Of a DNA stretch of 64,000 bases, positions 8,386 to 17,425 are shown one piece after another. The position numbers and the translations under genes are program-made. The stretch is from Thermoleophilia bacterium. GTDB lineage: Bacteria; Actinomycetota; Thermoleophilia; Gaiellales; Gaiellaceae. Position 1 is the first letter of the stretch. Every line of letters begins with the position of its first letter. The stretch lies in contig JADGPD010000004.1 in the NCBI GenBank assembly GCA_017882615.1, positions 1-64,000 on the forward strand. The letters are read 5' to 3'. The notes under the pieces are model-generated. The model did no database searches. It saw only the letters and a list, made by a program, of their open reading frames with translations, and was not told the origin of the DNA.

Positions 8386-9699
8386 TCAGCTGGAGATTCG
8401 CTCGATCGAGGCGCCGAGCGAGCGCAGGCGCTCGTCGATGCGCTCGTAGCCACGGTCGATCTGGCCGATGTTGCCAATCGTCGAGACGCCCTCCGCGCAC
8501 AGGCTCGCGATCAGCATCGCCATGCCGGCGCGGATGTCGGGGCTTTCCATGCGGTCGCCGACGAGCGGCGCCGGGCCGGTCACGACCGCGCGGTGCGGGT
8601 CGCAGAGGATGATCCGGGCGCCCATCCCGACCAGCTTGTCAACGAAGAAGAGCCTGCTCTCGAACATCTTCTCGAAGATCAGCACGGTGCCACGGGCCTG
8701 CGTGGCGACGACCACGGCGATAGAGGTCAGGTCGGCGGGGAACTGCGGCCAGGGCCCGTCCTCGATCTTCGGGATCGCCCCGCCGAGATCGTCCTGGATC
8801 ACGAGCTCCTGCCCGTCGGGCACGCGCACGCTGCAATCGTCCGCTTCGATCCGCACGCCCAGCCGCTCCAGGTGGGGCAGGATCGGGCGCAGATCTTCGC
8901 CGCTGCAGCCCTTGATCGTCAGCTCGCCGCGCGTGACCGCTCCCAGGCCGATGAAGCTGGCGATCTCGATGTGATCGGGCGAGATGCGATGCTCACCGCC
9001 CGAGAGCTTTTCTACGCCGCGAATGCGCAGGAGATTGGAGCCGATGCCCTCGATCTCGGCCCCGAGCGAGACGAGAAAGCGGCACAGATCCTGGATGTGC
9101 GGCTCGCCGGCTGCGTTGCCGATGACGGTCTCGCCCTCGGCCAGCACCGCAGCCATGATCACGTTCTCGGTTCCCATCACGCTCGGCTCGTCGAGGAAGA
9201 GCGCTCGTCCGCGCAGCTTGCCGACACTCATCGCATAGTCGAGCCCGGCTTCGATCTCGACTCCGAGCTCGCTGAAGGCCTTCACATGAGTGTCGAGGCG
9301 GCGGCGGCCGATCACGTCTCCGCCCGGGGGCGGGATCTTGACCGAGCCGGCGCGCGCGAGCAGCGGACCGGCGAGCAGGAAGGAAGCGCGGATGCGCCGG
9401 CAGAGATCGGGGTCGAGATCGGTCTCGGCGATCTTGCGGGCGTGAACGGTCACGTCGTTGGTTCCTGTCCACGCGGCTTCGGCGCCGGTGTGCGAGATCA
9501 GCTCGACCATTGCCTCGACGTCGCGAATGCGCGGAACGTTGTGCAACGTCACCGCTTCGGCCGTCAGTAGGGCGGCGGCCAGAATCGGCAGAGCCGCGTT
9601 CTTGTTTCCGGCGGCCTGGACGCTGCCGGAAAGCGAGTGACCGCCTTCGATTACGAAGGACTCGCGGTGTAGGGCTTCGGCGACTGCAGCGTCGGTCAT
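8386..9699 (-). CDS. murA: UDP-N-acetylglucosamine 1-carboxyvinyltransferase, Asp in place of the catalytic Cys
   Basis: 437 aa; '[15 protein letters not shown]' N-terminus, catalytic loop '[16 protein letters not shown]'. Confidence 0.9.
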   Translation of the reverse strand: MTDAAVAEALHRESFVIEGGHSLSGSVQAAGNKNAALPILAAALLTAEAVTLHNVPRIRDVEAMVELISHTGAEAAWTGTNDVTVHARKIAETDLDPDLCRRIRASFLLAGPLLARAGSVKIPPPGGDVIGRRRLDTHVKAFSELGVEIEAGLDYAMSVGKLRGRALFLDEPSVMGTENVIMAAVLAEGETVIGNAAGEPHIQDLCRFLVSLGAEIEGIGSNLLRIRGVEKLSGGEHRISPDHIEIASFIGLGAVTRGELTIKGCSGEDLRPILPHLERLGVRIEADDCSVRVPDGQELVIQDDLGGAIPKIEDGPWPQFPADLTSIAVVVATQARGTVLIFEKMFESRLFFVDKLVGMGARIILCDPHRAVVTGPAPLVGDRMESPDIRAGMAMLIASLCAEGVSTIGNIGQIDRGYERIDERLRSLGASIERISS

Positions 9700-9869
9700 G
9701 GTGTCGGGGCTCGCCGCCTGAGGCGAACGCGGTCATCGTAGCTAGCCGGTCAGCCGGAGTCCCGAGCGGAAACGACTACTTCCGAGCTTTTGCGGGCAGC
9801 TTCGGCCGGATCGGGCTCCGCCCGGCACGTCGCCGGGAAGATGGACGGGTGGTCGATATGCTGCACTCC

Positions 9870-10439
9870 ATGGCGCCGACACGTGAACAGGCTTGGGCGA
9901 CGCTGACGGAGTACACCAAGAGCGAGGCGTTGCGGCGGCACGCCCTGGCAGTCGAAGCGGCCGTCAGGGCCTATGCACACAAGTTCGGCGAGGACGAAGA
10001 GCTTTGGGGCATCGCCGGGCTACTTCACGACTTCGACTACGAGATCCACCCCACGCTCGACGAGCACCCTCAGGCCGGCGCCCCGATTTTGCGCGAGCAG
10101 GGCTATCCGGAGGAGGTCGTACTGGCCATCCTCTCGCACGCCAGCCATACCGGCATAGCGCGCGAAACCCTGTTACAGAAGACGGTCTTCGCCTGTGACG
10201 AGCTGGCTGGTTTCGTCCACGCCTGCGGTCTCGTCCGCCCGGACGGAATCGACACGCTCGAGCCGAAGTCGGTGCGCAAGAAGCTGAAGCAGCCCTCCTT
10301 CGCCGCCGGTGTCAATCGCGCCGAGGTCTACGGCGGCGCCGACGAGCTGGGTGTCGACCTGGACGAGCACATAGCTTTCGTCATCGCTGCGCTCAGGCCG
10401 ATTGCCGCGCAGCTGGGATTGCGGACGGCTGCCGCCTAG
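9870..10439 (+). CDS. HD/HDIG domain-containing protein
   Basis: MAPTREQAWATLTEYTKSEALRRHALAVEAAV...GLLHDFDYE...LSHAS; HD metal-binding signature. Confidence 0.8.
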   Translation: MAPTREQAWATLTEYTKSEALRRHALAVEAAVRAYAHKFGEDEELWGIAGLLHDFDYEIHPTLDEHPQAGAPILREQGYPEEVVLAILSHASHTGIARETLLQKTVFACDELAGFVHACGLVRPDGIDTLEPKSVRKKLKQPSFAAGVNRAEVYGGADELGVDLDEHIAFVIAALRPIAAQLGLRTAAA

Positions 10440-10441
10440 TC

Positions 10442-10861
10442 GTGCCTGCCTCGACACGCCGGCCCCTGTCAGCTTCGACCCGCGCGCTGCTCGCGCTGGA
10501 GCTCTTTGTCGCGTTCTGGGCCTTCGCCGGCGGGATCGGAATGATGGGCGGGGGTCTCGACCTGCCGAGCGATTGGCTCGACGGAACCCCGTTCTCCAGC
10601 TACTTCTTCCCCGGCTTGATTCTCTTCGTCGTCGTCGGAGGCAGCATGCTCGTCGCGTCGCTCGCCGTCTGGTCGCGAAATCTCTTCGCTGGGCCGGCGT
10701 CTTTGGCAGTCGGCTCGATCCTCCTGATCTGGATCACCGTACAGGTCGTTCTGATCGGCTACCGCAGTTGGATGCAACCGACTTTCTTCGCCTTCGGTCT
10801 GGCCGTCGTCGCGCTCGCGATCCCGCTCTTCGCAGGCTTTCTCTCACAACGCACGCGCTAG
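10442..10861 (+). CDS. Hypothetical membrane protein
   Basis: 139 aa, about 4 hydrophobic segments; downstream of the HD-domain gene. Confidence 0.55.
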   Translation: MPASTRRPLSASTRALLALELFVAFWAFAGGIGMMGGGLDLPSDWLDGTPFSSYFFPGLILFVVVGGSMLVASLAVWSRNLFAGPASLAVGSILLIWITVQVVLIGYRSWMQPTFFAFGLAVVALAIPLFAGFLSQRTR

Positions 10862-11925
10862 CCGGTCTCGCCGAGCGCCTCGAGCAGGCGCTCGATATCG
10901 CCTTCGCTCGTCCACCAGCCGCAGGAGGCTCGGATCAGGTTCCGCCCGGGGATGTCGCGCACGACGACGCCGCGCTCGAACAGGCGCTTGACCGTCGCGG
11001 TGGGATCACCGTCCGCCCTCCAGCTGACAAGAGTTCCCTGGCCGGGCGCGGAGACGACCTCGAAGCGCTCCGCCAGCGTCGCGCGGCAAAGCTCGCTCAT
11101 CTCCGCGGCGCGTTCGAAGGCCCACTTGGGACGTCCGGCCAGGGCGGCGACGAGACCACTTACCGAGGCGGGCGAGATCCACTGTGAGTCGAAGCGAGCG
11201 GCGCCGGGCCGCGGCTCGAACCTGCCGTCCGGCTCGAAGCTCTTCTGCGCGAAGTAGCTGGGCTGCGCGACGCGCAGCCGCTCCGGCTCGCGCACGACGA
11301 GAGCGCCGACGGTGTCCGGTCCGCACAGCCACTTCTGGGCCGAGACGGTGAGAAAGTCAACCCCCGCGGCGGTGACGGGAATCGCGCCGACCGCCTGAGC
11401 GCCGTCCACCAGCACGGGCAACCCGCTTCGCTCCCTCAGCTCCGCCACCGGAAGAACGCGTCCGTCCGTCCAGAGCACCTGCGAGAGCGCGAGCAGCTTC
11501 GTGCGCGGCGTGACGGCGGCAAGAATCGACTCGGGCTCGGCCGCCGCGACGACGACCCGGGCGCCGGAGGCATGCAGCGGACCGAGCAAACCGAAGTGCT
11601 CGTCGTCAGTGGTCACGACCTCGTCCTCGGGCAAGAGAGCGAGGCCGGCGAGAACGATGTTGCAGCCGTCCGTGGTCGAACAGGTCAAGGCGACCTGAGC
11701 CGCCTCGGTGCCCACCAGTACGGCAATCCGCGCGCGCAAATCGTCGCGTAGGGCCATCGCCTGGGGGAAGAATTCGGGTCCCGAGCGCCCTTGCTCGAGA
11801 TCGCGCCGCTGCCCCTCCTCCATCGCCGCAACCGTCGCTCGGGCAAGCGGGCCGAAGGTACCGGCGTTCAGATACGCATAACGTTCGAGAACCGGAAACT
11901 GGGCGCGGGCCTGATCGAAGTCCAT
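10858..11925 (-). CDS. Class V aminotransferase-fold protein (cysteine desulfurase/selenocysteine lyase-like)
   Basis: 355 aa; 'LNAGTFGPL', 'LTCSTTDGCNIVL', 'VDGAQAVGAIPV', PLP Lys in 'LTVSAQKWLCGPDTVGALVV'. Confidence 0.85.
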   Translation of the reverse strand: MDFDQARAQFPVLERYAYLNAGTFGPLARATVAAMEEGQRRDLEQGRSGPEFFPQAMALRDDLRARIAVLVGTEAAQVALTCSTTDGCNIVLAGLALLPEDEVVTTDDEHFGLLGPLHASGARVVVAAAEPESILAAVTPRTKLLALSQVLWTDGRVLPVAELRERSGLPVLVDGAQAVGAIPVTAAGVDFLTVSAQKWLCGPDTVGALVVREPERLRVAQPSYFAQKSFEPDGRFEPRPGAARFDSQWISPASVSGLVAALAGRPKWAFERAAEMSELCRATLAERFEVVSAPGQGTLVSWRADGDPTATVKRLFERGVVVRDIPGRNLIRASCGWWTSEGDIERLLEALGETG

Positions 11926-11945
11926 CGCCTGGAAGATAGCCGCTG

Positions 11946-12650
11946 CTACCCGACTCTCAGTTCTATTGGCGCATGGTCGGAGAGGACACCTGCCGCAATC
12001 GTCCGGTGCGCGAGCGGCCAGACATCGGGCGCGCTCGCCTCGGCGCCGCGGACGAGGATCTGGTCGATGCCCGGGCCCGCCGGCGAGAAGCCCGGCAAAT
12101 CGGGCAGCTGCCTCGGGCGAAGGTTGAAGTCGCCGGCGAGGATGAGAACGTCTCCGGGCCGGCAGAGCGACTCGACGAAAGTGAGTGCTCGCAGGGTCTC
12201 GGCGGCGCCGACCTCGGGCTGACCGGCCACGCCGGAGGCGTGCAGATTGGCGACCACCATTCCGCTCAGGCGCACCGCCTGGCAGATTCGGCGCTCGCGG
12301 CGGCCGCGGCTGATCGTCGTCCAGCGCTGCTCAAGCGGCTCTAGCCGGCGATCGAGCAGGATCGCGTTGGCCTGGCCGGAAACGGCCGAGCGGAAGAAGC
12401 CCTGGTTGAGCCGGGTGATCCAGCCGCCGAGCGCGGGCGGAAACCAGACGCGGCGCGTGCTGTTCCAGATCAGCCGCATATCGCTCCAACGCTCGAGGCG
12501 CCGACGGCCCCAGAGGGGAACCTCTTGCAGGCAGACGAGGTCCGGGTGATCGGAAGCGATCAGGCGAACCGCCTGCTGGAGATAGTTCCTTCGCGTGTGA
12601 GGCGAGGTCATCCCGTGGTGAACGTTCCACGAGCGCACGAGGAGGCTCAT
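11946..12650 (-). CDS. Endonuclease/exonuclease/phosphatase family protein
   Basis: 234 aa; 'VRSWNVHHGM', 'PDLVCLQEVPLWG', 'LILAGDFNLRP', 'SDHAPIEL'. Confidence 0.85.
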   Translation of the reverse strand: MSLLVRSWNVHHGMTSPHTRRNYLQQAVRLIASDHPDLVCLQEVPLWGRRRLERWSDMRLIWNSTRRVWFPPALGGWITRLNQGFFRSAVSGQANAILLDRRLEPLEQRWTTISRGRRERRICQAVRLSGMVVANLHASGVAGQPEVGAAETLRALTFVESLCRPGDVLILAGDFNLRPRQLPDLPGFSPAGPGIDQILVRGAEASAPDVWPLAHRTIAAGVLSDHAPIELRVG

Positions 12651-12741
12651 GCCGCGAGTTTACGAGAGCCGTGGGTCGGCGCGGCGTGCTCGAAGGTTTC
12701 GCCGGCCGTCATCGATTCGCTCGGCGCTCTAGGCTGTCGGC

Positions 12742-13800
12742 GTGCGCGTTGTCATCGCCGACCCGCCCGCGTTCACGCCGCCCTACGACCACGAGCTGGC
12801 GGCGGCGCTCGCACGTGCCGGCGCCGAGGTCGAGCTGGTCAGCTCCCGCTTCCGCTTTGGAACGCAGGCGGAGCCGGACGGTTACGAGCGCAGTGAGCTC
12901 TTCTATCCGCTCTCGTCGCGTCTGTTCAAGCGCTCGCGCCTGCGCTTGCCGCTGAAGCTCTGTGAGCACCCGCTCGGCATGGCGCGCCTGCGCCACCGCC
13001 GCCCCGACGTCTTCCACCTGCAGTGGCTGGGCTTGCCCGAGCTCGACCGCTTCTTGCTGCCGCGGCGGACTCCGCTCGTCTTCACCGCGCACAACCTCGT
13101 GCCGCGGCGGAAGATGGGCAAGCGCAAGCTCTGGCCCAAGCTGCTTCGCCGCTTCGACGCCGTCGTCGTGCACTCGCAGCGCGGACGCGAGACCCTCGCC
13201 GAGCTCGGGATCGCGCCCGAGCGCCTGCACGTCATCCCTCATGCCATCATCCGCAGCGACCCGCCGCGCACGGACGACGGGCGGACGCTGCTCTGCCTCG
13301 GGCTGGTCCGCTCCTACAAGGGCCTGGACGACGCGATCGCGGTGGCGAAGAAGCTTGGCGACGCACGCCTACTCGTGGCCGGCGACGCGATGGATCCGAT
13401 CGAGCCCTACCTCGAGCAGGCCGGCGCGGTCGCCGAATGGCGCCTCGGCTATCTCTCCGACACCGAGGTCGATCGCGCCCTCGGCGACTCGACCCTGGCC
13501 CTGTTTCCCTACCGGCCGGGCATCGACCAGTCGGGGGCGCTACTACGCGCGCTGGGCGCCGGCGTGCCGGTCGTCACCTATGACGTCGGCGGCCTGGCCG
13601 AGCCGGTGCGCCGCTTCGAAGCCGGCACCGTAGTTCCGCCCGGTGATGTCGAAGCGATGACCGAGGCGGTGCGCAAGCTGCTCGACGACTCCGAAGCACT
13701 CGCCCGCGCCCGGGCCGGCGCGCTGGCCGCGCGCGAGACGCTCACCTGGGATGCGGCGGCCGCAAGCCACCTCGAGATCTACGACTCGCTGCTCGGCTGA
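12742..13800 (+). CDS. Glycosyltransferase family 4-like protein
   Basis: 352 aa; 'HLQWLGLPELDRFLLPRRTPLVFTAHNLVPRR', 'LCLGLVRSYKGLDDAIAVAKKL', 'PYRPGIDQSGALLRALGAGVPVVTYDVGGLAEPV'. Confidence 0.88.
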   Translation: MRVVIADPPAFTPPYDHELAAALARAGAEVELVSSRFRFGTQAEPDGYERSELFYPLSSRLFKRSRLRLPLKLCEHPLGMARLRHRRPDVFHLQWLGLPELDRFLLPRRTPLVFTAHNLVPRRKMGKRKLWPKLLRRFDAVVVHSQRGRETLAELGIAPERLHVIPHAIIRSDPPRTDDGRTLLCLGLVRSYKGLDDAIAVAKKLGDARLLVAGDAMDPIEPYLEQAGAVAEWRLGYLSDTEVDRALGDSTLALFPYRPGIDQSGALLRALGAGVPVVTYDVGGLAEPVRRFEAGTVVPPGDVEAMTEAVRKLLDDSEALARARAGALAARETLTWDAAAASHLEIYDSLLG

Positions 13801-14036
13801 GCTCTGCCGGTCTTAGTCTCGGCGCACAATCGGCACGATCAGGGGCGATACTCGCGCTTCCGCGTCGGTACCTTGAAACCACCCCGCGGGCGGGTGGCTC
13901 GGTGGCGGGCGAAAAGAGAAGTCCAGCGTCCCTCAACACAACCCGAACCCGTAAAGCAACCCGAACCCATCTCGCCGCGCCTGTACGAACAGAAAGCCAG
14001 AGCGCCGAAGGCGCGAAGACTTAGCTCAGATCACCC

Positions 14037-14064
14037 CCGGGAAGAATCGCCAGGTTCTTCCCGG
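14037..14064. terminator. Intrinsic-terminator-like hairpin between convergent genes
   Basis: Perfect 10-bp inverted repeat ccgggaagaa-tcgccagg-ttcttcccgg, 2 bp from the stop of the 14066 gene. Confidence 0.6.
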
Positions 14065-14065
14065 C

Positions 14066-15283
14066 TTACTCGAGCACCCAGGTGTTTTCGCGCAGGACGG
14101 GCACCGCCTCGCCGTCCTTGGTCAGCCCGTCCACGTCTACGTCGGAGCCGCCGATCATCAGATCGGTGTGAATCACCGAGGCGTTGACTCCGTGTTTTAG
14201 GAGCTCCTCGGCCGAGAGTTCCGTCCCGCCTTCGATGCCGGCGGGATAGCCGCGCCCGTAGGCGATGTGACAGGCCGCGTTCTCGTCGAAGAGCGTGTTG
14301 AAGAAAACGATGTCGAGGTCGCCGACGCGCGAGGAGCTGTCAACGATCGAGACCTCGCCCAAACGGCAGGCGTTCTCGTCGAGGAGAGTTTGCGCGCGCA
14401 CGGCCTCGGCGCCGCTGGAGGCCGAGACGTCGACGATGCGGCCTCCTTCGAAGCGCAGCTCCAGATCGCGCGCGATCGTGCCTTCCAGCGCGAGCGGACG
14501 GGTCGAGCGCACAGTGCCTTCGGCGCGGAGCCGATCGGGAGTCGCAAACACCTCTTCCGTGGGCAGGTTGGGCACGAACTTCTGCCCCCAGACCGTCTCA
14601 CTGTCGGCCGCGTGCCAGTAGGAATCGGGCAGGAGTCCGACCGTCAGGTCGGTGCCCGGACCGCGGAAGTGAATCGAGTCGAAGCGGCGTCGGTTGAGGA
14701 TCTGTGCCCGCTTCGAGAGCCGATCGATGTGCTCGCGCCAGGCGGCCACCGGATCGGGCTCGTCCAGCCGGACCGCATGCTCGATCGCCTGCCAGAGGCG
14801 CTCGATGTCCGGCTCGCCGAATACCGCCTTGGCCCAGGCCGCGGTCGGGGCGCCGATCAGCGACCAGGCGACTCGCTCCTCGACGTGTTGCTTGAGCGAG
14901 GCCTCGACCAGCTTGCGCTGTCTGGAGTCCGCGACCCTGCCCGGGTCGAGATCGGCCAGCAGGCCCGGCTCCGGGTCGCCCGAGAAGTTGATCTTCGCCG
15001 CTCGCTCGGCGGTGGCGAACTCGAGCCGATCGACGAGCCAGGGCGGCGACCAGGAAAGCATCTCCTCCGAGCCACTCTCGATCAGCGAGCGGCGCACGCG
15101 CTGGTCGCCGTAGTTGAGATCCACGAAACGCGCTCCGACCTTGTAGGCATGGGCTGCGATCGCTCGCGCCAGATCGGCCTGCTCGGGATAGGCCTGTACC
15201 AACAGGAACTGGCCGGGCTGGACGTTCGCACCGACTTCGACGGCGAGTTGGGCGTATCGCTCGAGCCGGTCTGGGCTACTCAC
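14066..15283 (-). CDS. Aminopeptidase, M29 family
   Basis: 405 aa; 'FRGPGTDLTVGL', 'NLPTEEVFATPDRLRAEGTVRSTRPL', 'LFDENAACHIAYGRGYP', 'NASVIHTDLMIGGSDVDVDG'. Confidence 0.9.
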   Translation of the reverse strand: MSSPDRLERYAQLAVEVGANVQPGQFLLVQAYPEQADLARAIAAHAYKVGARFVDLNYGDQRVRRSLIESGSEEMLSWSPPWLVDRLEFATAERAAKINFSGDPEPGLLADLDPGRVADSRQRKLVEASLKQHVEERVAWSLIGAPTAAWAKAVFGEPDIERLWQAIEHAVRLDEPDPVAAWREHIDRLSKRAQILNRRRFDSIHFRGPGTDLTVGLLPDSYWHAADSETVWGQKFVPNLPTEEVFATPDRLRAEGTVRSTRPLALEGTIARDLELRFEGGRIVDVSASSGAEAVRAQTLLDENACRLGEVSIVDSSSRVGDLDIVFFNTLFDENAACHIAYGRGYPAGIEGGTELSAEELLKHGVNASVIHTDLMIGGSDVDVDGLTKDGEAVPVLRENTWVLE

Positions 15284-15353
15284 GCCGGCAACGATATACC
15301 TCCGGCTATCGGGACGCCGCCCTTACGTTTCGGCCAGCTCTTGGATAGATCAC

Positions 15354-15761
15354 TCAAGCCTGGCGAACACGAGCGATTACCCGGAAGGTCGGCTCGCCCA
15401 CGGGCAGCTCGTGAAACTCCGGATTGCGACAGCCGAGCTTGTCGCGCCGGTGCCCATAACAGGCATCCACCGCGGCCCGGCACATCGGAAGCGGCTCGCG
15501 CTTGGCCTTGATCGCACCGAAGCCCTTGCCCTCCTCGGCGAGCCGCAACAACTCGAGGTCGATCTCGACTCCGTAGATCTTCTGCATGCAGCCCACATAG
15601 GTGTGCCCGAAGGCTTCGTAGGCGTAAAGAAATGGGCAAGAGCGCTCGACACAGGCACCGGGGTAAACGATCTTGTCGCAGTGCACCTCGCAGCGGCGGC
15701 ACTCCGTCTCATCCTGCGGTCGTAGAGGCAGGCCGATGGGCTCGCGGAGTTGCTTGTGCAT
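15354..15761 (-). CDS. Hypothetical cysteine-rich protein
   Basis: 135 aa with 9 Cys: CRRCEVHC...GACVERSC...GC...MC...AC...GC. Confidence 0.55.
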   Translation of the reverse strand: MHKQLREPIGLPLRPQDETECRRCEVHCDKIVYPGACVERSCPFLYAYEAFGHTYVGCMQKIYGVEIDLELLRLAEEGKGFGAIKAKREPLPMCRAAVDACYGHRRDKLGCRNPEFHELPVGEPTFRVIARVRQA

Positions 15762-15963
15762 ACATCGATTGTGCGCACCTCATGCCTGCTCCGCAAGCCT
15801 TGACAGGAGCCCAAAACTGAGCTAGTGCCGCGCGGCTCCCGCCCCCGCCTCTGCCCCGTTTCGACCGCGGCGAGCTTTTGCATCTCGATTCATTTCGGGG
15901 GAATCGGCGGCGGCTCGGTCGTGCCGTTCCCAGGCAGCGGCGGCTTCCTAGAAGATACGAGAC

Positions 15964-16896
15964 GTGAACGTCTGGATCTGGCTTGGCTTCTGCACGCTCG
16001 TGGCGGCGCTCTTTGCATTCGATCTCGCCCTCTTCAACCGCGGCGGCGGCGAGATCTCACTTCGACGCGCAGCCTGGTGGAGCATCGGCTGGACGGCGTT
16101 CGGCGTGCTCTTGGCGCTGCCGCTCCTCGCCCTGACCGACGGGACGACCGTTCAGGAGTACCTGACGGGCTTCCTGATCGAGAAGAGCCTTTCGACCGAC
16201 AACCTCTTCGTCTTCGCTCTGATCTTCAGCTACTTCTCGATTCCAAAGCTGAATCAGCGACGGGTGCTCTTCTGGGGCATCGTCGGAGCCCTCTTCCTGC
16301 GCGCCGCCTTCATCGTCGCCGGCGCGGCCCTGCTCAATGCCTTCCAGGCCACGATCTACGTCTTCGGCGCTCTGCTGATCATCACCGGCGTTCGCATGTG
16401 GCGCCAGGACGACGTCGAGATCGATCCCGAGCGAAACCCGCTCCTGCGCGTCGTCCGGCGGATCGTTCCGATGACCAGCCGCTTCCACGGCGATCGCCTG
16501 CTTGCACGGGAGGACGGCCGCCGCCGAGGAACGCCGCTCCTGGCCGCGCTCGTGCTGGTGGCCGCCTTCGACGTCGCCTTCGCGATCGACTCGATCCCGG
16601 CGATCTTCGCGATCACCCGCGTCACCTTCGTGGTCTTCGCCGCCAACGCGATGTCGCTGCTCGGGCTGGGGTCTCTCTACTTCGTCCTGCTCGGCTTGAT
16701 CGCCCGCTTCACCTATCTCGACGACGGGCTCGCGGCCGTGCTCGTGCTGATCGGAATCAAGATGGCGCTGAGTGAGGTCGTGCACATTCCCGTCTTCCTC
16801 TCGCTACTGCTCGTCATCTCCGTACTGGTCGTTGCGATCGTCGTCTCGCTCGTGCGCGGTGCGCCCGAGACGCCGTCCGGCGAAGCCGGCACCTAG
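15964..16896 (+). CDS. TerC family integral membrane protein
   Basis: 310 aa; 'GFLIEKSLSTDNLFVFALIFSYF', 'AFDVAFAIDSIPAIFAIT', 'FVVFAANAMSLLGLGSLYFVL'. Confidence 0.92.
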   Translation: MNVWIWLGFCTLVAALFAFDLALFNRGGGEISLRRAAWWSIGWTAFGVLLALPLLALTDGTTVQEYLTGFLIEKSLSTDNLFVFALIFSYFSIPKLNQRRVLFWGIVGALFLRAAFIVAGAALLNAFQATIYVFGALLIITGVRMWRQDDVEIDPERNPLLRVVRRIVPMTSRFHGDRLLAREDGRRRGTPLLAALVLVAAFDVAFAIDSIPAIFAITRVTFVVFAANAMSLLGLGSLYFVLLGLIARFTYLDDGLAAVLVLIGIKMALSEVVHIPVFLSLLLVISVLVVAIVVSLVRGAPETPSGEAGT

Positions 16897-17068
16897 CGCC
16901 GCGCCGGCTCAGCTCTTCTCGTCCGGCTCTAGCGGCCCGAGCTCGGCTTCGCCGCGCGAGGAAGTGGGGCTGCCCGCACCCCAACAGTCAGGTCTACCCC
17001 CTTACGGCACTCGAGCGAGAGGGCAAGGCTTCGGCTAGCGACAAAGCGAACGGAGAAAAGCTCAGACA

Positions 17069-17233
17069 ATGCAGACACAGATCGAATCCGAGCCGCGAGT
17101 GTCCGCGCAGGATGATCCGACACAGAGCATCACCATTTCGCCGGCGACGGTCGTGGCCGGAATGCTGGCCGCCATCCTGCCCGCCCGCCGCGCCTCGCGG
17201 CTGAACGTTCTGGAGGCGCCGCAATATGAATAG
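17069..17233 (+). pseudogene. Residual 3' end of an FtsX/MacB-type ABC permease gene
   Basis: 54-codon ORF ending ...VVAGMLAAILPARRASRLNVLEAPQYE*, matching the C-terminus of the intact permease at 18196-20880 (IVGIVAAIFPARRAARLNVLEALQYE*); no transmembrane or ECD sequence precedes it. Confidence 0.7.
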
Positions 17234-17300
17234 AGGACCACTCGCCACATGTATTGGTTGGAGTACCTTGACCTTCGCGTCGCGTCAATCTTCAGTCTCA

Positions 17301-17316
17301 TTCGAGTCGACTCGAA
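17301..17316. promoter_or_regulatory. Perfect 16-bp palindrome, candidate operator upstream of the ABC exporter operon
   Basis: TTCGAGTCGACTCGAA, about 110 bp upstream of the ATP-binding gene. Confidence 0.4.
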
Positions 17317-17425
17317 ATCCGTACATATCCGTAACAAGTCCGATGACGAGCACTCATATAGATCCGGTTACTATCGTTTCGACGCCGAGCCGACGGCGCC
17401 GCCGCTACGCATCCAGGAGGGACGT

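Noticed and set aside
15762-15963. yybP-ykoY (Mn2+) riboswitch before terC
   Set aside because: TerC genes often carry one, but no recognisable core motif was seen by eye; a covariance-model search would be decisive.
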